This document shows positions 1 to 6,657 of a stretch of DNA of 25,659 nt, one piece after another (the first letter of the stretch is position 1; every line of letters starts with the position of its first letter). The stretch lies in contig JBBRLG010000027.1 in assembly GCA_038231495.1 (NCBI GenBank), positions 1 to 25,659 on the forward strand. The letters run 5' to 3'. The position numbers were made by a program, and so were the translations under genes. Below the pieces are notes generated by a model. That model ran no database searches. It had not been told where the DNA came from and saw nothing but the letters and a program-made list of their open reading frames with translations. The DNA is from JBBRLG01 sp038231495 (GTDB taxonomy: Bacteria > Planctomycetota > Planctomycetia > Gemmatales > Gemmataceae).

Positions 1-89
1 AGGGGGGTGGAAGTAGCGCGATGCCCGCGTACTGCAATCGTTCTTATCCCCCCTACCCCCCCTTCGTAAGGGGGGGCGTGAACGGTTAC
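1..89 (+). mobile_element. C-rich palindromic MITE-like element, copy 1 (cut by window start)
   Basis: This is the right-hand part of a non-coding element found twice more in the window, at 2877-2995 and 24127-24248. It has the G-run arm with its tggaagtagcgc core at the left edge, then the ttctta/C-run junction, then the arm hairpin (ccccctt-cg-taaggggg type), and it ends in gtgaacggttac. Its orientation matches the 24127 copy. The left end lies outside the window. No transposase is encoded, so it would be a non-autonomous or REP/BIME-like repeat. The family assignment is by direct comparison of the three copies only. Confidence 0.75.
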
Positions 90-141
90 CTTTTCTTTTG
101 CACCGGCTCTGCTACAGTTTTTAGGGGTACGAACCGAAAGA

Positions 142-204
142 CGAGCCGGGAGCGTAAGCGACCGGAGGTTCGCATTCACTCCGGTCGCTTACGCTCCCGG
201 CTCG
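142..204. repeat. 25-bp perfect inverted repeat (hairpin)
   Basis: Positions 142-166 and 180-204 are exact reverse complements around a 13-base loop. The stem contains the core gagcgtaagcgaccgg. A degraded relative of both arms is visible at about 17158-17250. It lies 53 bp upstream of the first ATP-grasp gene. It could act as a transcription terminator for an upstream gene, but no T-run follows, so a dispersed palindromic repeat is the better reading. Confidence 0.8.
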
Positions 205-256
205 CCACGGTGGTCGTTAGCGCGCCCGGCGAGAGCCAACACACGGGGGACCACGG

Positions 257-1285
257 ATGCGGATTGGCTTGACGTTCGACTTGAAAAGCGACGCGTCGCC
301 GCGGGCCGACCTGCCGGACGATTTCCAGGAGGAGTTCGACAGCCCCGCCACCGTCGAGGCCATTGCCGTCGTGCTGCGCCGTTTGGGCCACGAAGTCGTA
401 GAATTGGGCGACGGCCGCGCCATGCTGGAGCGCGTGCTGGCGTCGCCGCCCGATTTCGTGTTTAACTTCGCCGAGGGACAGGGCGTCAGCCGGTCGCGCG
501 AGGCGCGCGTGCCCGCCGTGCTGGAAATGCTCGGCATCCCCTACACCGGCTCCGACCCGCTCACCCTTGCCGTCACGCTCGACAAAGACTGTGCCAAGCG
601 GCTCGTCCAGTCCGCGGGCGTTTCGGTGCCGCGCTCCCAGGTTTTGCATCCCGACGACGACCTGCAGGCAGTGCTGCCGAAGCAGCTGCCGTACACCGCC
701 ATTGTCAAGCCGGCGTGGGAAGGTTCCAGCAAAGGCATCCGCGGCAAATGCGTCGTCGATCAAAACAATGACCTGATCGCTGCCGTCGAAGCGCTGCGCC
801 GCGACCACCGCCAGCCGATTCTCGTCGAGGAATATATCACGGGCGAGGAACTGACCGTCGGCGTCCTCGGCAACGACCCGCCGCGCGTCGTCGGCGTCAT
901 GCGCGTGGTGCCGCTGACGAACGAGGAGCGGTTCGTCTATAGCCTGGAAGTGAAACGCGACTGGCAACGGCGTGTCGCCTACGAATGCCCGGCAAAACTT
1001 CCGCAGGCAGCGCTCGCCGCGGTCGAGCGAGCGACGTTGACCGCGTACCGGACACTGGGCTGTTGCGACGTGTCGCGCATCGACTTCCGTTTGCGCGACG
1101 GGGTGCCGTATTTCCTCGAAGTGAACCCGTTGCCCGGCCTCAACCCGGAGAGCGGCGATCTCGTCATCCTGTCCGCCAAGGCGGGCGTGAGTTACGAGCA
1201 ACTGGTAACGGAAATTCTGCACGCCGCGTTTCGCCGGCATGGCATCCCCCCTATTTCTCCCTCGTCCCCGGACGGAAGACGGTAG
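257..1285 (+). CDS. D-Ala-D-Ala-ligase-like ATP-grasp protein 1
   Basis: The 342-residue protein has the layout of the D-alanine-D-alanine ligase/ATP-grasp superfamily, whose members join a carboxylate to an amine through an acyl phosphate using ATP. Visible elements are a central ATP-grasp segment with IVKPAWEGSSKG (residues 149-160, K151 as the likely nucleotide lysine), the adenine-binding stretch LVEEY (189-193), the metal-ligand region RIDFR (D276) and FLEVNPLPG (E288, N290). The start is ATG, with GGGGGA six bases upstream. The substrate is unknown: no mur or ddl-cluster genes are nearby, and the N-terminal domain does not let me name a true Ddl. The neighbour at 1460 is a divergent paralogue on the same strand, 174 bp downstream, so the two may be co-expressed. 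Confidence 0.85.
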   Translation: MRIGLTFDLKSDASPRADLPDDFQEEFDSPATVEAIAVVLRRLGHEVVELGDGRAMLERVLASPPDFVFNFAEGQGVSRSREARVPAVLEMLGIPYTGSDPLTLAVTLDKDCAKRLVQSAGVSVPRSQVLHPDDDLQAVLPKQLPYTAIVKPAWEGSSKGIRGKCVVDQNNDLIAAVEALRRDHRQPILVEEYITGEELTVGVLGNDPPRVVGVMRVVPLTNEERFVYSLEVKRDWQRRVAYECPAKLPQAALAAVERATLTAYRTLGCCDVSRIDFRLRDGVPYFLEVNPLPGLNPESGDLVILSAKAGVSYEQLVTEILHAAFRRHGIPPISPSSPDGRR

Positions 1286-1459
1286 AAGAAACCGCGGCAC
1301 ACCTGCGACGATCCCCCCAATCCGAGAAATCGATACACAAACACCCCGTTTCCTCCCCATCTCACCTTGCCAGAAAAATCGTTGCACGGAATACTATGCA
1401 AGACTTCGGATTTGGTGCCCCGTGATCGCCCCTTATCCTTTGCGGAAACGTGACCTCGC

Positions 1460-2524
1460 ATGCTCTCCGATTCCCTTGCCGTCGATCCTTCACGGCCCGT
1501 CCGGGTGGTCGTCCTCTTCAACGAGCCGACCCTGGCACTCGACCACCCCGACGCCGACTCCGAGCACGAAATCCTCTACAGCACCGATGTGGTGCAGCAG
1601 GAACTCACCGAGGCGGGCTACGACGTGCATCGGCTCGGCGTCTGTCGCGACCCCGGCGTCCTGACCTCCGGGCTGGCGAAACTGCGGCCCGACGTGGTGT
1701 TCAACCTGTTTGAAGGCCTGCCCGACCTCGGCAACACGGAAGCGTTCGTCGCCGGCGTCCTCGAATGGATGGGCATTCCGTACACCGGCTCGCCGTTCCA
1801 GACGCTGAGCATGGCCCGCAGCAAGCACCTGACCAAACACCTGCTGCAAGGGGCCGGCCTGCCGACGCCGGAATTCTTCGTCGTCGAGGAACTGCCCGCG
1901 CCGCCGTGCCCCCTGGAGTGGCCGGTCATCGTCAAACCCGCCGACCAGGACGCCAGCGTCGGCATGGACCAGGGCAGCGTCGTGACCGACCAGCTACGGC
2001 TCAACGAGCGCGTCGCATACATCCTGGAGACGTACGGCGGCCCGGTCTTGGTGGAGCAATTCGTCCGCGGTCGCGAGTTGAACGTCGGCCTGATCGAGAC
2101 GCCGGAACTCAAGATTTTGCCGATCTCCGAAATCTTGTTTACGGACGCCGACCCGGACTACTGGCCGATCGTGTCCTACGACGCCAAGTGGAAGCCAGGC
2201 ACCCGCGACTACGAATCAACGCCGCCGCTGTACCCCGCGGTCGTGACGCCGCGGCTGCAAGAGAAGCTGGAAACACTGGCGAAACAGGCGTTCCGCCTGC
2301 TGGACTGCCGCGACTACGCGCGGGTGGATTTCCGGGTGCGTCCGGGCAACCGGCCGTACATCCTGGAAGTGAACCCCAACCCCGACTACAGCCCGACGGC
2401 GGGCCTGTCCGGCGGCCTCGGCTCCGCCGGCTTCACGCACGCCCAGTTCACGGTCGATCTGGTGCAACGGGCGCTGGCCCGCGGCGGCAAGACCAGGAGT
2501 GCCGCCGTCCGCGTCGGGTCGTGA
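1460..2524 (+). CDS. D-Ala-D-Ala-ligase-like ATP-grasp protein 2
   Basis: This 354-residue paralogue of the preceding gene keeps the same ATP-grasp landmarks: PVIVKPADQDASVGMD (155-170, K159), VLVEQFVRGREL (196-207), YARVDFR (D290) and ILEVNPNPDYSPTAG (E303, N305). The family catalyses ATP-dependent carboxylate-amine ligation; the actual acceptor and donor cannot be read from the sequence. The N-terminal half has the DVVFNLFEGLPDLGNTEAF signature typical of uncharacterised bacterial 'Ddl-related' proteins rather than cell-wall Ddl. ATG 1460 is used because the fold starts soon after it; the upstream ribosome site is weak. A poor sigma70-like pair (ttgcca at 1367, tactat at 1392, 19-base spacing) lies in the gap, so separate transcription is possible. 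Confidence 0.85.
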   Translation: MLSDSLAVDPSRPVRVVVLFNEPTLALDHPDADSEHEILYSTDVVQQELTEAGYDVHRLGVCRDPGVLTSGLAKLRPDVVFNLFEGLPDLGNTEAFVAGVLEWMGIPYTGSPFQTLSMARSKHLTKHLLQGAGLPTPEFFVVEELPAPPCPLEWPVIVKPADQDASVGMDQGSVVTDQLRLNERVAYILETYGGPVLVEQFVRGRELNVGLIETPELKILPISEILFTDADPDYWPIVSYDAKWKPGTRDYESTPPLYPAVVTPRLQEKLETLAKQAFRLLDCRDYARVDFRVRPGNRPYILEVNPNPDYSPTAGLSGGLGSAGFTHAQFTVDLVQRALARGGKTRSAAVRVGS

Positions 2525-2579
2525 GCGACAAATTTCGCTAGAATTAGGGTGAGTATCCGGTTTTCCATGCGCGGTTCCT

Positions 2580-2769
2580 ATGCCAAACGCGACATTAAAA
2601 GAGGAAGCGCACCGTCTCGTCGAGCAATTGCCCGACGATGCCACATGGGATGACGTGCTGTACCAAGTCTATGTCCGGCAATCGATTGTAGCGGGCCTGG
2701 AAGAGTTTAACCGGGGGTCGAATCGTTCCGACCTCGGAAGTACGGCGACGATTGGGATTGCCGGCATGA
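2580..2769 (+). pseudogene. frameshifted antitoxin of a RelE/ParE-type TA locus
   Basis: The first 45 residues (MPNATLKEEAHRLVEQLPDD...) resemble the small antitoxins that precede RelE/ParE toxins in planctomycetes and cyanobacteria. As written, the frame reads through into the toxin. Removing one G from the five-G run at 2713-2717 changes the end to GRIVPTSEVRRRLGLPA followed by TGA at 2767-2769. That is a typical antitoxin tail, and it gives the classic ATGA overlap with the toxin start at 2766. The corrected product is 62 residues. A one-base insertion therefore most likely destroyed this antitoxin, unless slippage on the G-run still yields some product or the base is a sequencing error. 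Confidence 0.75.
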
Positions 2770-2930
2770 ATGTAAACTGGTCGGCGACAGCGGCGGCGCA
2801 GTTGCAGGCAATCCGCGACTACCTCGCGCGGAGTAGTCCGGGCTACGCCCAGGCTCTGGTGGCGCGAATCATGGACCGAACCGTTCACTCCCCCCTTACG
2901 AAGGGGGGTAGGGGGGTTAAGAAAGATTGA
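2766..2930 (+). pseudogene. RelE/ParE-family toxin, truncated at a palindromic element
   Basis: About 39 toxin residues survive, starting MNVNWSATAAAQLQAIR and including the amphipathic helix typical of ParE/RelE N-termini. At about 2878 the reading frame enters the C-rich element at 2877-2995 and picks up a foreign tail (VHSPLTKGGRGVKKD) before stopping at 2930. Intact toxins of this family are about 90-100 residues and carry a conserved strand with catalytic or arginine residues near the C-terminus. None of that is present, and the sequence after the element (2996-3052) does not resume it. Toxin activity is therefore not expected. Confidence 0.75.
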
Positions 2931-2995
2931 AGTACTCGGTCATGGCGCTCTCTCCACCCCCCTACCCCCCTTCGTAAGGGGGAGTGAACGGTTAC
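2877..2995 (-). mobile_element. C-rich palindromic MITE-like element, copy 2
   Basis: Two arms, aaccgttcactcccccc... and its inverted partner ending gtgaacggttac, flank a roughly 35-base core. Each arm holds its own ccccctt/aaggggg hairpin. The core and both arms are the reverse complement of the copy at 24127-24248: the core ttctta/ggagagagcgcc landmarks are shared. The element begins inside the toxin gene at 2766 and supplies its new stop codon. No clear target duplication is seen, and the rest of the toxin is missing on the far side, so insertion was accompanied or followed by deletion. Confidence 0.8.
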
Positions 2996-3052
2996 GGCTA
3001 ATGAAACGCCGCGCTACCGACGTGCGATGGAATTAGACAGAGGGACGGCATT

Positions 3053-3283
3053 ATGCAATTAACGAATGACCAGTTAGAGGCTGTCCGAGCCGGTGTTTCC
3101 CTGCGATTCAACGAAGGGAATACGGAAATGGTGGTTCTCCGTGCCGACTTGTTCGAGCGCTTGCGCAGCCTGCTTTACGACGACAGCCCTTGGACGGATG
3201 AAGAGATGGACTTATTGGCCGCCGAGGATGCCAATGCCCTTGGCTGGGAAGGGATGGACGTTTATCAGGACGCCGAGCAATGA
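3053..3283 (+). CDS. antitoxin of MazF/PemK-type TA pair
   Basis: This 76-residue acidic protein ends four bases into the downstream MazF/PemK-type toxin gene (ATGA overlap at 3280-3283), the usual arrangement for a type II antitoxin. It would bind and neutralise the toxin and probably repress the operon. No known DNA-binding fold is obvious; residues 20-40 (GNTEMVVLRADLFERLRSLL) could form a strand-helix, and the C-terminal half is strongly acidic, as expected for a toxin-wrapping segment. The start is ATG, with an agaggga Shine-Dalgarno about 7 bases upstream. The role is assigned mainly by context. Confidence 0.75.
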   Translation: MQLTNDQLEAVRAGVSLRFNEGNTEMVVLRADLFERLRSLLYDDSPWTDEEMDLLAAEDANALGWEGMDVYQDAEQ

Positions 3284-3636
3284 ACCTAAGCCGCGGCGAT
3301 GTTGGTCTCGCTCGCTTCCCGCACGCTGCCGGGGGCAGAGGCAAAAAACGTCCGGTAGTTGTAGTCCAGGGGGACGCCTACAACCGAATACTGCGCCACG
3401 TCATAGTTGCTGAAGTCACGACCAACCTCGCGGAAGCGACTGACCCGGCAAACCTGCTAATTGAAGTCGCCACCAGCGACGGCCAAGCCACCGGCTTGGT
3501 ACAGGATTCCGCAGTAACCTGCCTCCACCTGGTTACCATGAGTGAGGAGCGGATCGGCAAGATCATCGGCAAGTTGTCCGTCGGCATGCTGCTGAAATTA
3601 GACAACTGCTTAAAGGTGGCGCTTGGGGTGCCGTAG
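3280..3636 (+). CDS. MazF/PemK-family toxin (endoribonuclease)
   Basis: The 118-residue protein begins MNLSRGDVGLARFPHAAGGRGKKRPVVVVQ (in segments), the family hallmark: a short strand, the loop GxGKKRP and a VVVVQ strand. TTNLAEATDPANLLIEV follows, then GLVQDSAVTCLHLVTMSEERIGKIIGKLS, which matches the region of MazF/PemK enzymes with the conserved Ser/Asp and the dimer helix. Such toxins cut mRNA, often at short sequence motifs, and arrest growth when the antitoxin decays. Length is normal and no frame disruption is seen. It is translationally coupled to the upstream antitoxin. The cut site cannot be predicted. Confidence 0.88.
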   Translation: MNLSRGDVGLARFPHAAGGRGKKRPVVVVQGDAYNRILRHVIVAEVTTNLAEATDPANLLIEVATSDGQATGLVQDSAVTCLHLVTMSEERIGKIIGKLSVGMLLKLDNCLKVALGVP

Positions 3637-3729
3637 TTCAGGCATCATTTTTGAAACACGTGCTTCCCACCCGCGCTGCCGGCCACGGTAGTCTTTGTAA
3701 AGGCAGCACCAACTGTTCGGGCAATCGCC

Positions 3730-4437
3730 GTGACAGACCCCTTGCACATCCTTTTTGAAGACAACCACTGCATCGCCGTGTGCAAGCCGGCTCCGCTGCT
3801 GACGCAAGGGGTGCCGCCCGGCATCCCCACGTTGGAGGCGCTGGTCAAATCCTACGTCAAGGAGCGCTACCACAAGCCGGGCAACGTCTACCTCGGCATT
3901 CCGCACCGCCTCGACCGGCCGGTGTCGGGCGTCGTCGTTTTCGCACGCAACACCAAGGCGGCGCAGCGGCTCGCGGAACAGTTCCAAAACCGCCAGGTGC
4001 GCAAGGTCTACTGGGCGGTCGTCGAACCGTCCGCCAACGGCGAGTTGCCGCCGGAGCAAGGCGAGTGGGAAGATTATTTGTTGAAGGTAAAGGAAGAGGC
4101 CCGCACCGAGCGCGTGACGGCGGCAACCGAAGGGGCCCGGCACGCGGTCTTGCGTTACCGGCGGCTGCAAGCCACGGCGGACGGCGCCCTGTTGGAAATT
4201 GAACCGCAAACCGGGCGGATGCACCAGATTCGCGTGCAGGCGGCGGCGCGCGGCTGGCCGGTACGCGGCGACGTGATTTACGGCGGCCGGCTACCGTTCG
4301 GCCCGGCCGCCGAGTTGCCGCGCGACCGGGTCATCGCCCTACACGCACGCAGCCTAACTTTTCTGCACCCGATCCGTTTCGAGCCGCTGACGGTAACGGC
4401 ACCACCGCCACCATCGTGGGCAGCGTGGCTGCCTTAG
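3730..4437 (+). CDS. RluA-family RNA pseudouridine synthase
   Basis: The 235-residue protein converts specific uridines of rRNA or tRNA to pseudouridine. The RluA catalytic motif is clear: GIPHRLDRPVSGVVVFARNTKAA, with the catalytic aspartate at residue 62. The family's opening strand (LHILFEDNHCIAVCKPA) and the later substrate-side motif LLEIEPQTGRMHQIRVQAAARGWPVRGDVIYGG are also in place. There is no N-terminal S4 domain, which fits the short RluA/RluC-like subgroup. The likely start is GTG at 3730; the Shine-Dalgarno is weak. The exact RNA target is not deducible. It sits alone between the TA locus and a gene remnant. Confidence 0.9.
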   Translation: MTDPLHILFEDNHCIAVCKPAPLLTQGVPPGIPTLEALVKSYVKERYHKPGNVYLGIPHRLDRPVSGVVVFARNTKAAQRLAEQFQNRQVRKVYWAVVEPSANGELPPEQGEWEDYLLKVKEEARTERVTAATEGARHAVLRYRRLQATADGALLEIEPQTGRMHQIRVQAAARGWPVRGDVIYGGRLPFGPAAELPRDRVIALHARSLTFLHPIRFEPLTVTAPPPPSWAAWLP

Positions 4438-4450
4438 CCTTTCCGGTCTT

Positions 4451-4480
4451 TTTTCCGTGTTTTCCGTGTCTTCCGTGGTT
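4451..4480. repeat. short tandem ttttccgtg-type repeat
   Basis: Three imperfect units of about 9 bases (ttttccgtg, ttttccgtg, tcttccgtg) lie between the pseudouridine synthase and the gene remnant. They form part of the 3' flank of the remnant. No function is evident. Confidence 0.5.
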
Positions 4481-4690
4481 CACTTCCCCGTTCCCGAAAC
4501 CGTGAAGCCGTCGAACGCCGTTTGCGCGTCGGCCTTGGTCCACAGGCCGATCTTGCCGGCCTTCGGGATGGCGTCGTCTTCTACTTCGAGCAGCTTCTCG
4601 GCGTCGAGTTTGCAGACGATCTTCTTGCCGACGTGCGTGACGGCGATTGTGTGCCATTCGCCGGCCTTGGCCTTCAGCCGTGATATTATC
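4480..4690 (-). pseudogene. C-terminal remnant of DUF1080/LamG-like secreted protein
   Basis: About 65 residues in one frame (AKAGEWHTIAVTHVGKKIVC, then LDAEKLLEVEDDAIPKAGKI, then GLWTKADAQTAFDGFTVSG) match the last strands of the concanavalin-like jelly roll of DUF1080 / 3-keto-disaccharide-hydrolase-type proteins, which are abundant in planctomycetes. The frame stays open upstream but loses all resemblance beyond about 4690 and runs into the amidohydrolase gene's end. There is no start codon or signal peptide for a complete domain, which usually needs about 180 residues. It is therefore a decayed 3' fragment. The rest of the gap (4691-4807) shows nothing recognisable. Confidence 0.65.
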
Positions 4691-4807
4691 CATACGGGAC
4701 AAAGTAACGATCGCGCTCCTTGGGCAAGCGTGCAACAAAATAGACACCGATTTTGCACCTCATCGTCGCGCAGCAACCGACCCCACCGAGCGTGCTTGTG
4801 CAGTCGG

Positions 4808-6490
4808 TCATTGACCCTTCCGCAGCGCACGGCCCGGTCGCGCGCCGGTGTGCTTGCCTTGCTCCAAAACCAGCTTCCCATTGACGACGACGTATGCGAT
4901 CCCCTCGGCGTACAGGAACGGCTTATCGTAAGTGGCGCGGTCGGCGACGTGCTCTGGGTCGAACACGACGACATCGGCGAAGTCGCCCGCACGCAGCAGG
5001 CCGCGGTCCGAGATGCCGACTTTGGCGGCGTTGAGCGACGTCATCTTGCGCACGGCGTCCTCAAGCCGGAGAACGCCCCGCTCGCGGACGTAGACGCCCA
5101 GGACGCGCGGGAAGGTGCCGAAGCTGCGCGGGTGCGGATTGCCGCGGCGCAACGGCCCTTCGACCGCGTAGGCCGAGCCGTCCGACCCGACCGAACACCA
5201 CGGTTGCGCCAGGGCCAGCTTCATGTCCTTCTCCGTGTGGTGCTCGAACACCGTGGGCACCGAACCGCCCTCCTCGATCAGTACTGCGAACAGCACGTCG
5301 AGCGGGTCCGGGGCCGGGTCCTTACCCTTGGACCGCGCGGCAATGACCCGATCCATCGTCAAGCCTTCGTAGGCCCCCTTGCCAGCCACGAGCATCCGGC
5401 CCCAGTCGCCGCCGACCGCCGTGTAATGGTTGTACCAGCCCGGCAGACCGTCGCGAATTTCCTTCTTGAGACGTTCGCGATCCTTCTCGTCCTTGAGGCG
5501 TTCGAGTAAACGCTTGGTGCCGCCCTCGTGCGCCCAGGGCGGGATGATGCTCACCAAATTGTTGCTGCCGCGCGTGTAGGGGTAGACGTTGGCCTGCACG
5601 TTGATGCCGCGCTTGCGGGCCGCGTCGACCAGCGCCACCAATTCGTCCATGCGGCCCCAATACTTCTGATCGGCGATCTTCAAATGGATAATATCCACGG
5701 GGACGCCGGCGCGCTCGCCGATCGCGATTGCCTCCTTGACGGCGTCGAACACGTCCGACCCCTCGTTGCGGATGTGCGACGAGTAGATGCCACGGTGCTT
5801 GGCCACGACCTTGCATAGTTCCACAATGTCGTCGGTGGTAGCTAACGAACCGGGCGGCATCGCCAGCATCGTGGACAAACCGAGGGCGCCGTCCTTCATC
5901 GCGTCGTCCACGAGGGTCTTCATCTGGTCCCGCTGAGCCGCCGTGGGGCGCTCGAACGAACTGCCCATGACGCTCTGCCAGACGTTGTCCATGCCGACGT
6001 AGGAGGCGACATTGACGGACACGCCGGCGCGGTCCACGGCGTCGAAATAGCCGGCCAGCGTGGTCCAGCGGACGGTCTTGCCGTCCACGACCGCCGACTG
6101 CGCCGACCGTTTGCCGACGTAGGGTCCGACGGAGTTGCCCTCGCCGAGAACCTCCGTGGTGACGCCCTGGCGGACCTTGCTCTGGGCGTTGCCGTCTTCC
6201 AGCAGCAGGAAATCCGAGTGCGAATGAACGTCGATGAATCCGGGTGCAACGACGAGTCCCTTGGCGTCGATCGCGCGCTTGGCTTCGGCCGGCGGGATGT
6301 GGCCGACGGCGACGATCCGGTCGCCGCGGACGGCCACGTCGCCGACGAACCACGGGTTGCCGGTGCCGTCCACGATTTTGCCGTTGCGGATGACAAGGTC
6401 GTAAGGGGCTTCCTCGGCCGCGCGGGCCGGGGTGTGAACAAGCGACACGGCAAGGCATAAGCCGGTCAACAGCGTGCGGGGGGAGTGCAT
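4808..6490 (-). CDS. exported D-aminoacylase-family amidohydrolase
   Basis: The 560-residue product is an amidohydrolase-superfamily enzyme closest to N-acyl-D-amino-acid deacylases. ATG 6490 is preferred over an upstream in-frame ATG at 6535: it gives a clean signal peptide (MHSPRTLLTGLCLAVSLVHT, cut after about residue 24 at ARA) and has gaagga nine bases upstream. Seen in order are the N-terminal beta sandwich (DLVIRNGKIVDGTGNPWFVG), the metal motif PGFIDVHSHSD (H89, H91), GVTTEVLGEGNS, SSHIRNEGSDVFDAV, DIIHLKIADQKYWG, VGSDGSAY (late active-site Asp) and the closing ADVVVFDPEHVAD segment. The usual D-aminoacylase NCG cysteine is replaced by GEG (E117), so a different metal bridge or substrate is likely. 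It diverges from the WD40 kinase gene. Confidence 0.88.
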   Translation of the reverse strand: MHSPRTLLTGLCLAVSLVHTPARAAEEAPYDLVIRNGKIVDGTGNPWFVGDVAVRGDRIVAVGHIPPAEAKRAIDAKGLVVAPGFIDVHSHSDFLLLEDGNAQSKVRQGVTTEVLGEGNSVGPYVGKRSAQSAVVDGKTVRWTTLAGYFDAVDRAGVSVNVASYVGMDNVWQSVMGSSFERPTAAQRDQMKTLVDDAMKDGALGLSTMLAMPPGSLATTDDIVELCKVVAKHRGIYSSHIRNEGSDVFDAVKEAIAIGERAGVPVDIIHLKIADQKYWGRMDELVALVDAARKRGINVQANVYPYTRGSNNLVSIIPPWAHEGGTKRLLERLKDEKDRERLKKEIRDGLPGWYNHYTAVGGDWGRMLVAGKGAYEGLTMDRVIAARSKGKDPAPDPLDVLFAVLIEEGGSVPTVFEHHTEKDMKLALAQPWCSVGSDGSAYAVEGPLRRGNPHPRSFGTFPRVLGVYVRERGVLRLEDAVRKMTSLNAAKVGISDRGLLRAGDFADVVVFDPEHVADRATYDKPFLYAEGIAYVVVNGKLVLEQGKHTGARPGRALRKGQ

Positions 6491-6657
6491 GGGATGTTCC
6501 TTCGTGGCAAGCGGGCGCTGACGGGCCGTTCCCAAGAAATGTATGGTTTCGGTCGGTTTCGGCGACCGACCGTGCCGTCGCAGGATAGAATCGCACTATA
6601 GCCCCCGCCAGACCCGCGCGCACGTTGCGTCAACCGCCAACCGGAAAGGCGATCGCC
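6491..6657. promoter_or_regulatory. divergent intergenic region between amidohydrolase and WD40 kinase
   Basis: The 167-bp spacer must hold the promoters of two genes read in opposite directions. No boxes can be named with confidence; an AT-rich step around 6589-6600 (agaatcgcactata) is the only weak -10-like candidate on the plus strand. Clear ribosome sites flank it: gaagga for the minus gene and ggaaagg for the plus gene. Confidence 0.35.

Noticed and set aside
176..1387. 403-codon open frame on the minus strand
   Set aside because: It is antisense to the ATP-grasp gene and has Arg/Gly/His-rich composition without any motif. It arises from high third-position GC in the real gene.
257..2524. 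Naming either ATP-grasp gene ddl
   Set aside because: Catalytic residues fit the superfamily, but substrate loops and context do not identify D-alanine as substrate.
2580..2930. A genuine 116-residue fusion protein
   Set aside because: The middle segment makes no sense as protein, while a one-base correction gives a standard antitoxin end and an ATGA overlap. The C-terminal 15 residues come from a repeat element.
4457..5509. 350-codon plus-strand frame
   Set aside because: It is antisense to the D-aminoacylase-family gene, which has a signal peptide, all motifs and a ribosome site.
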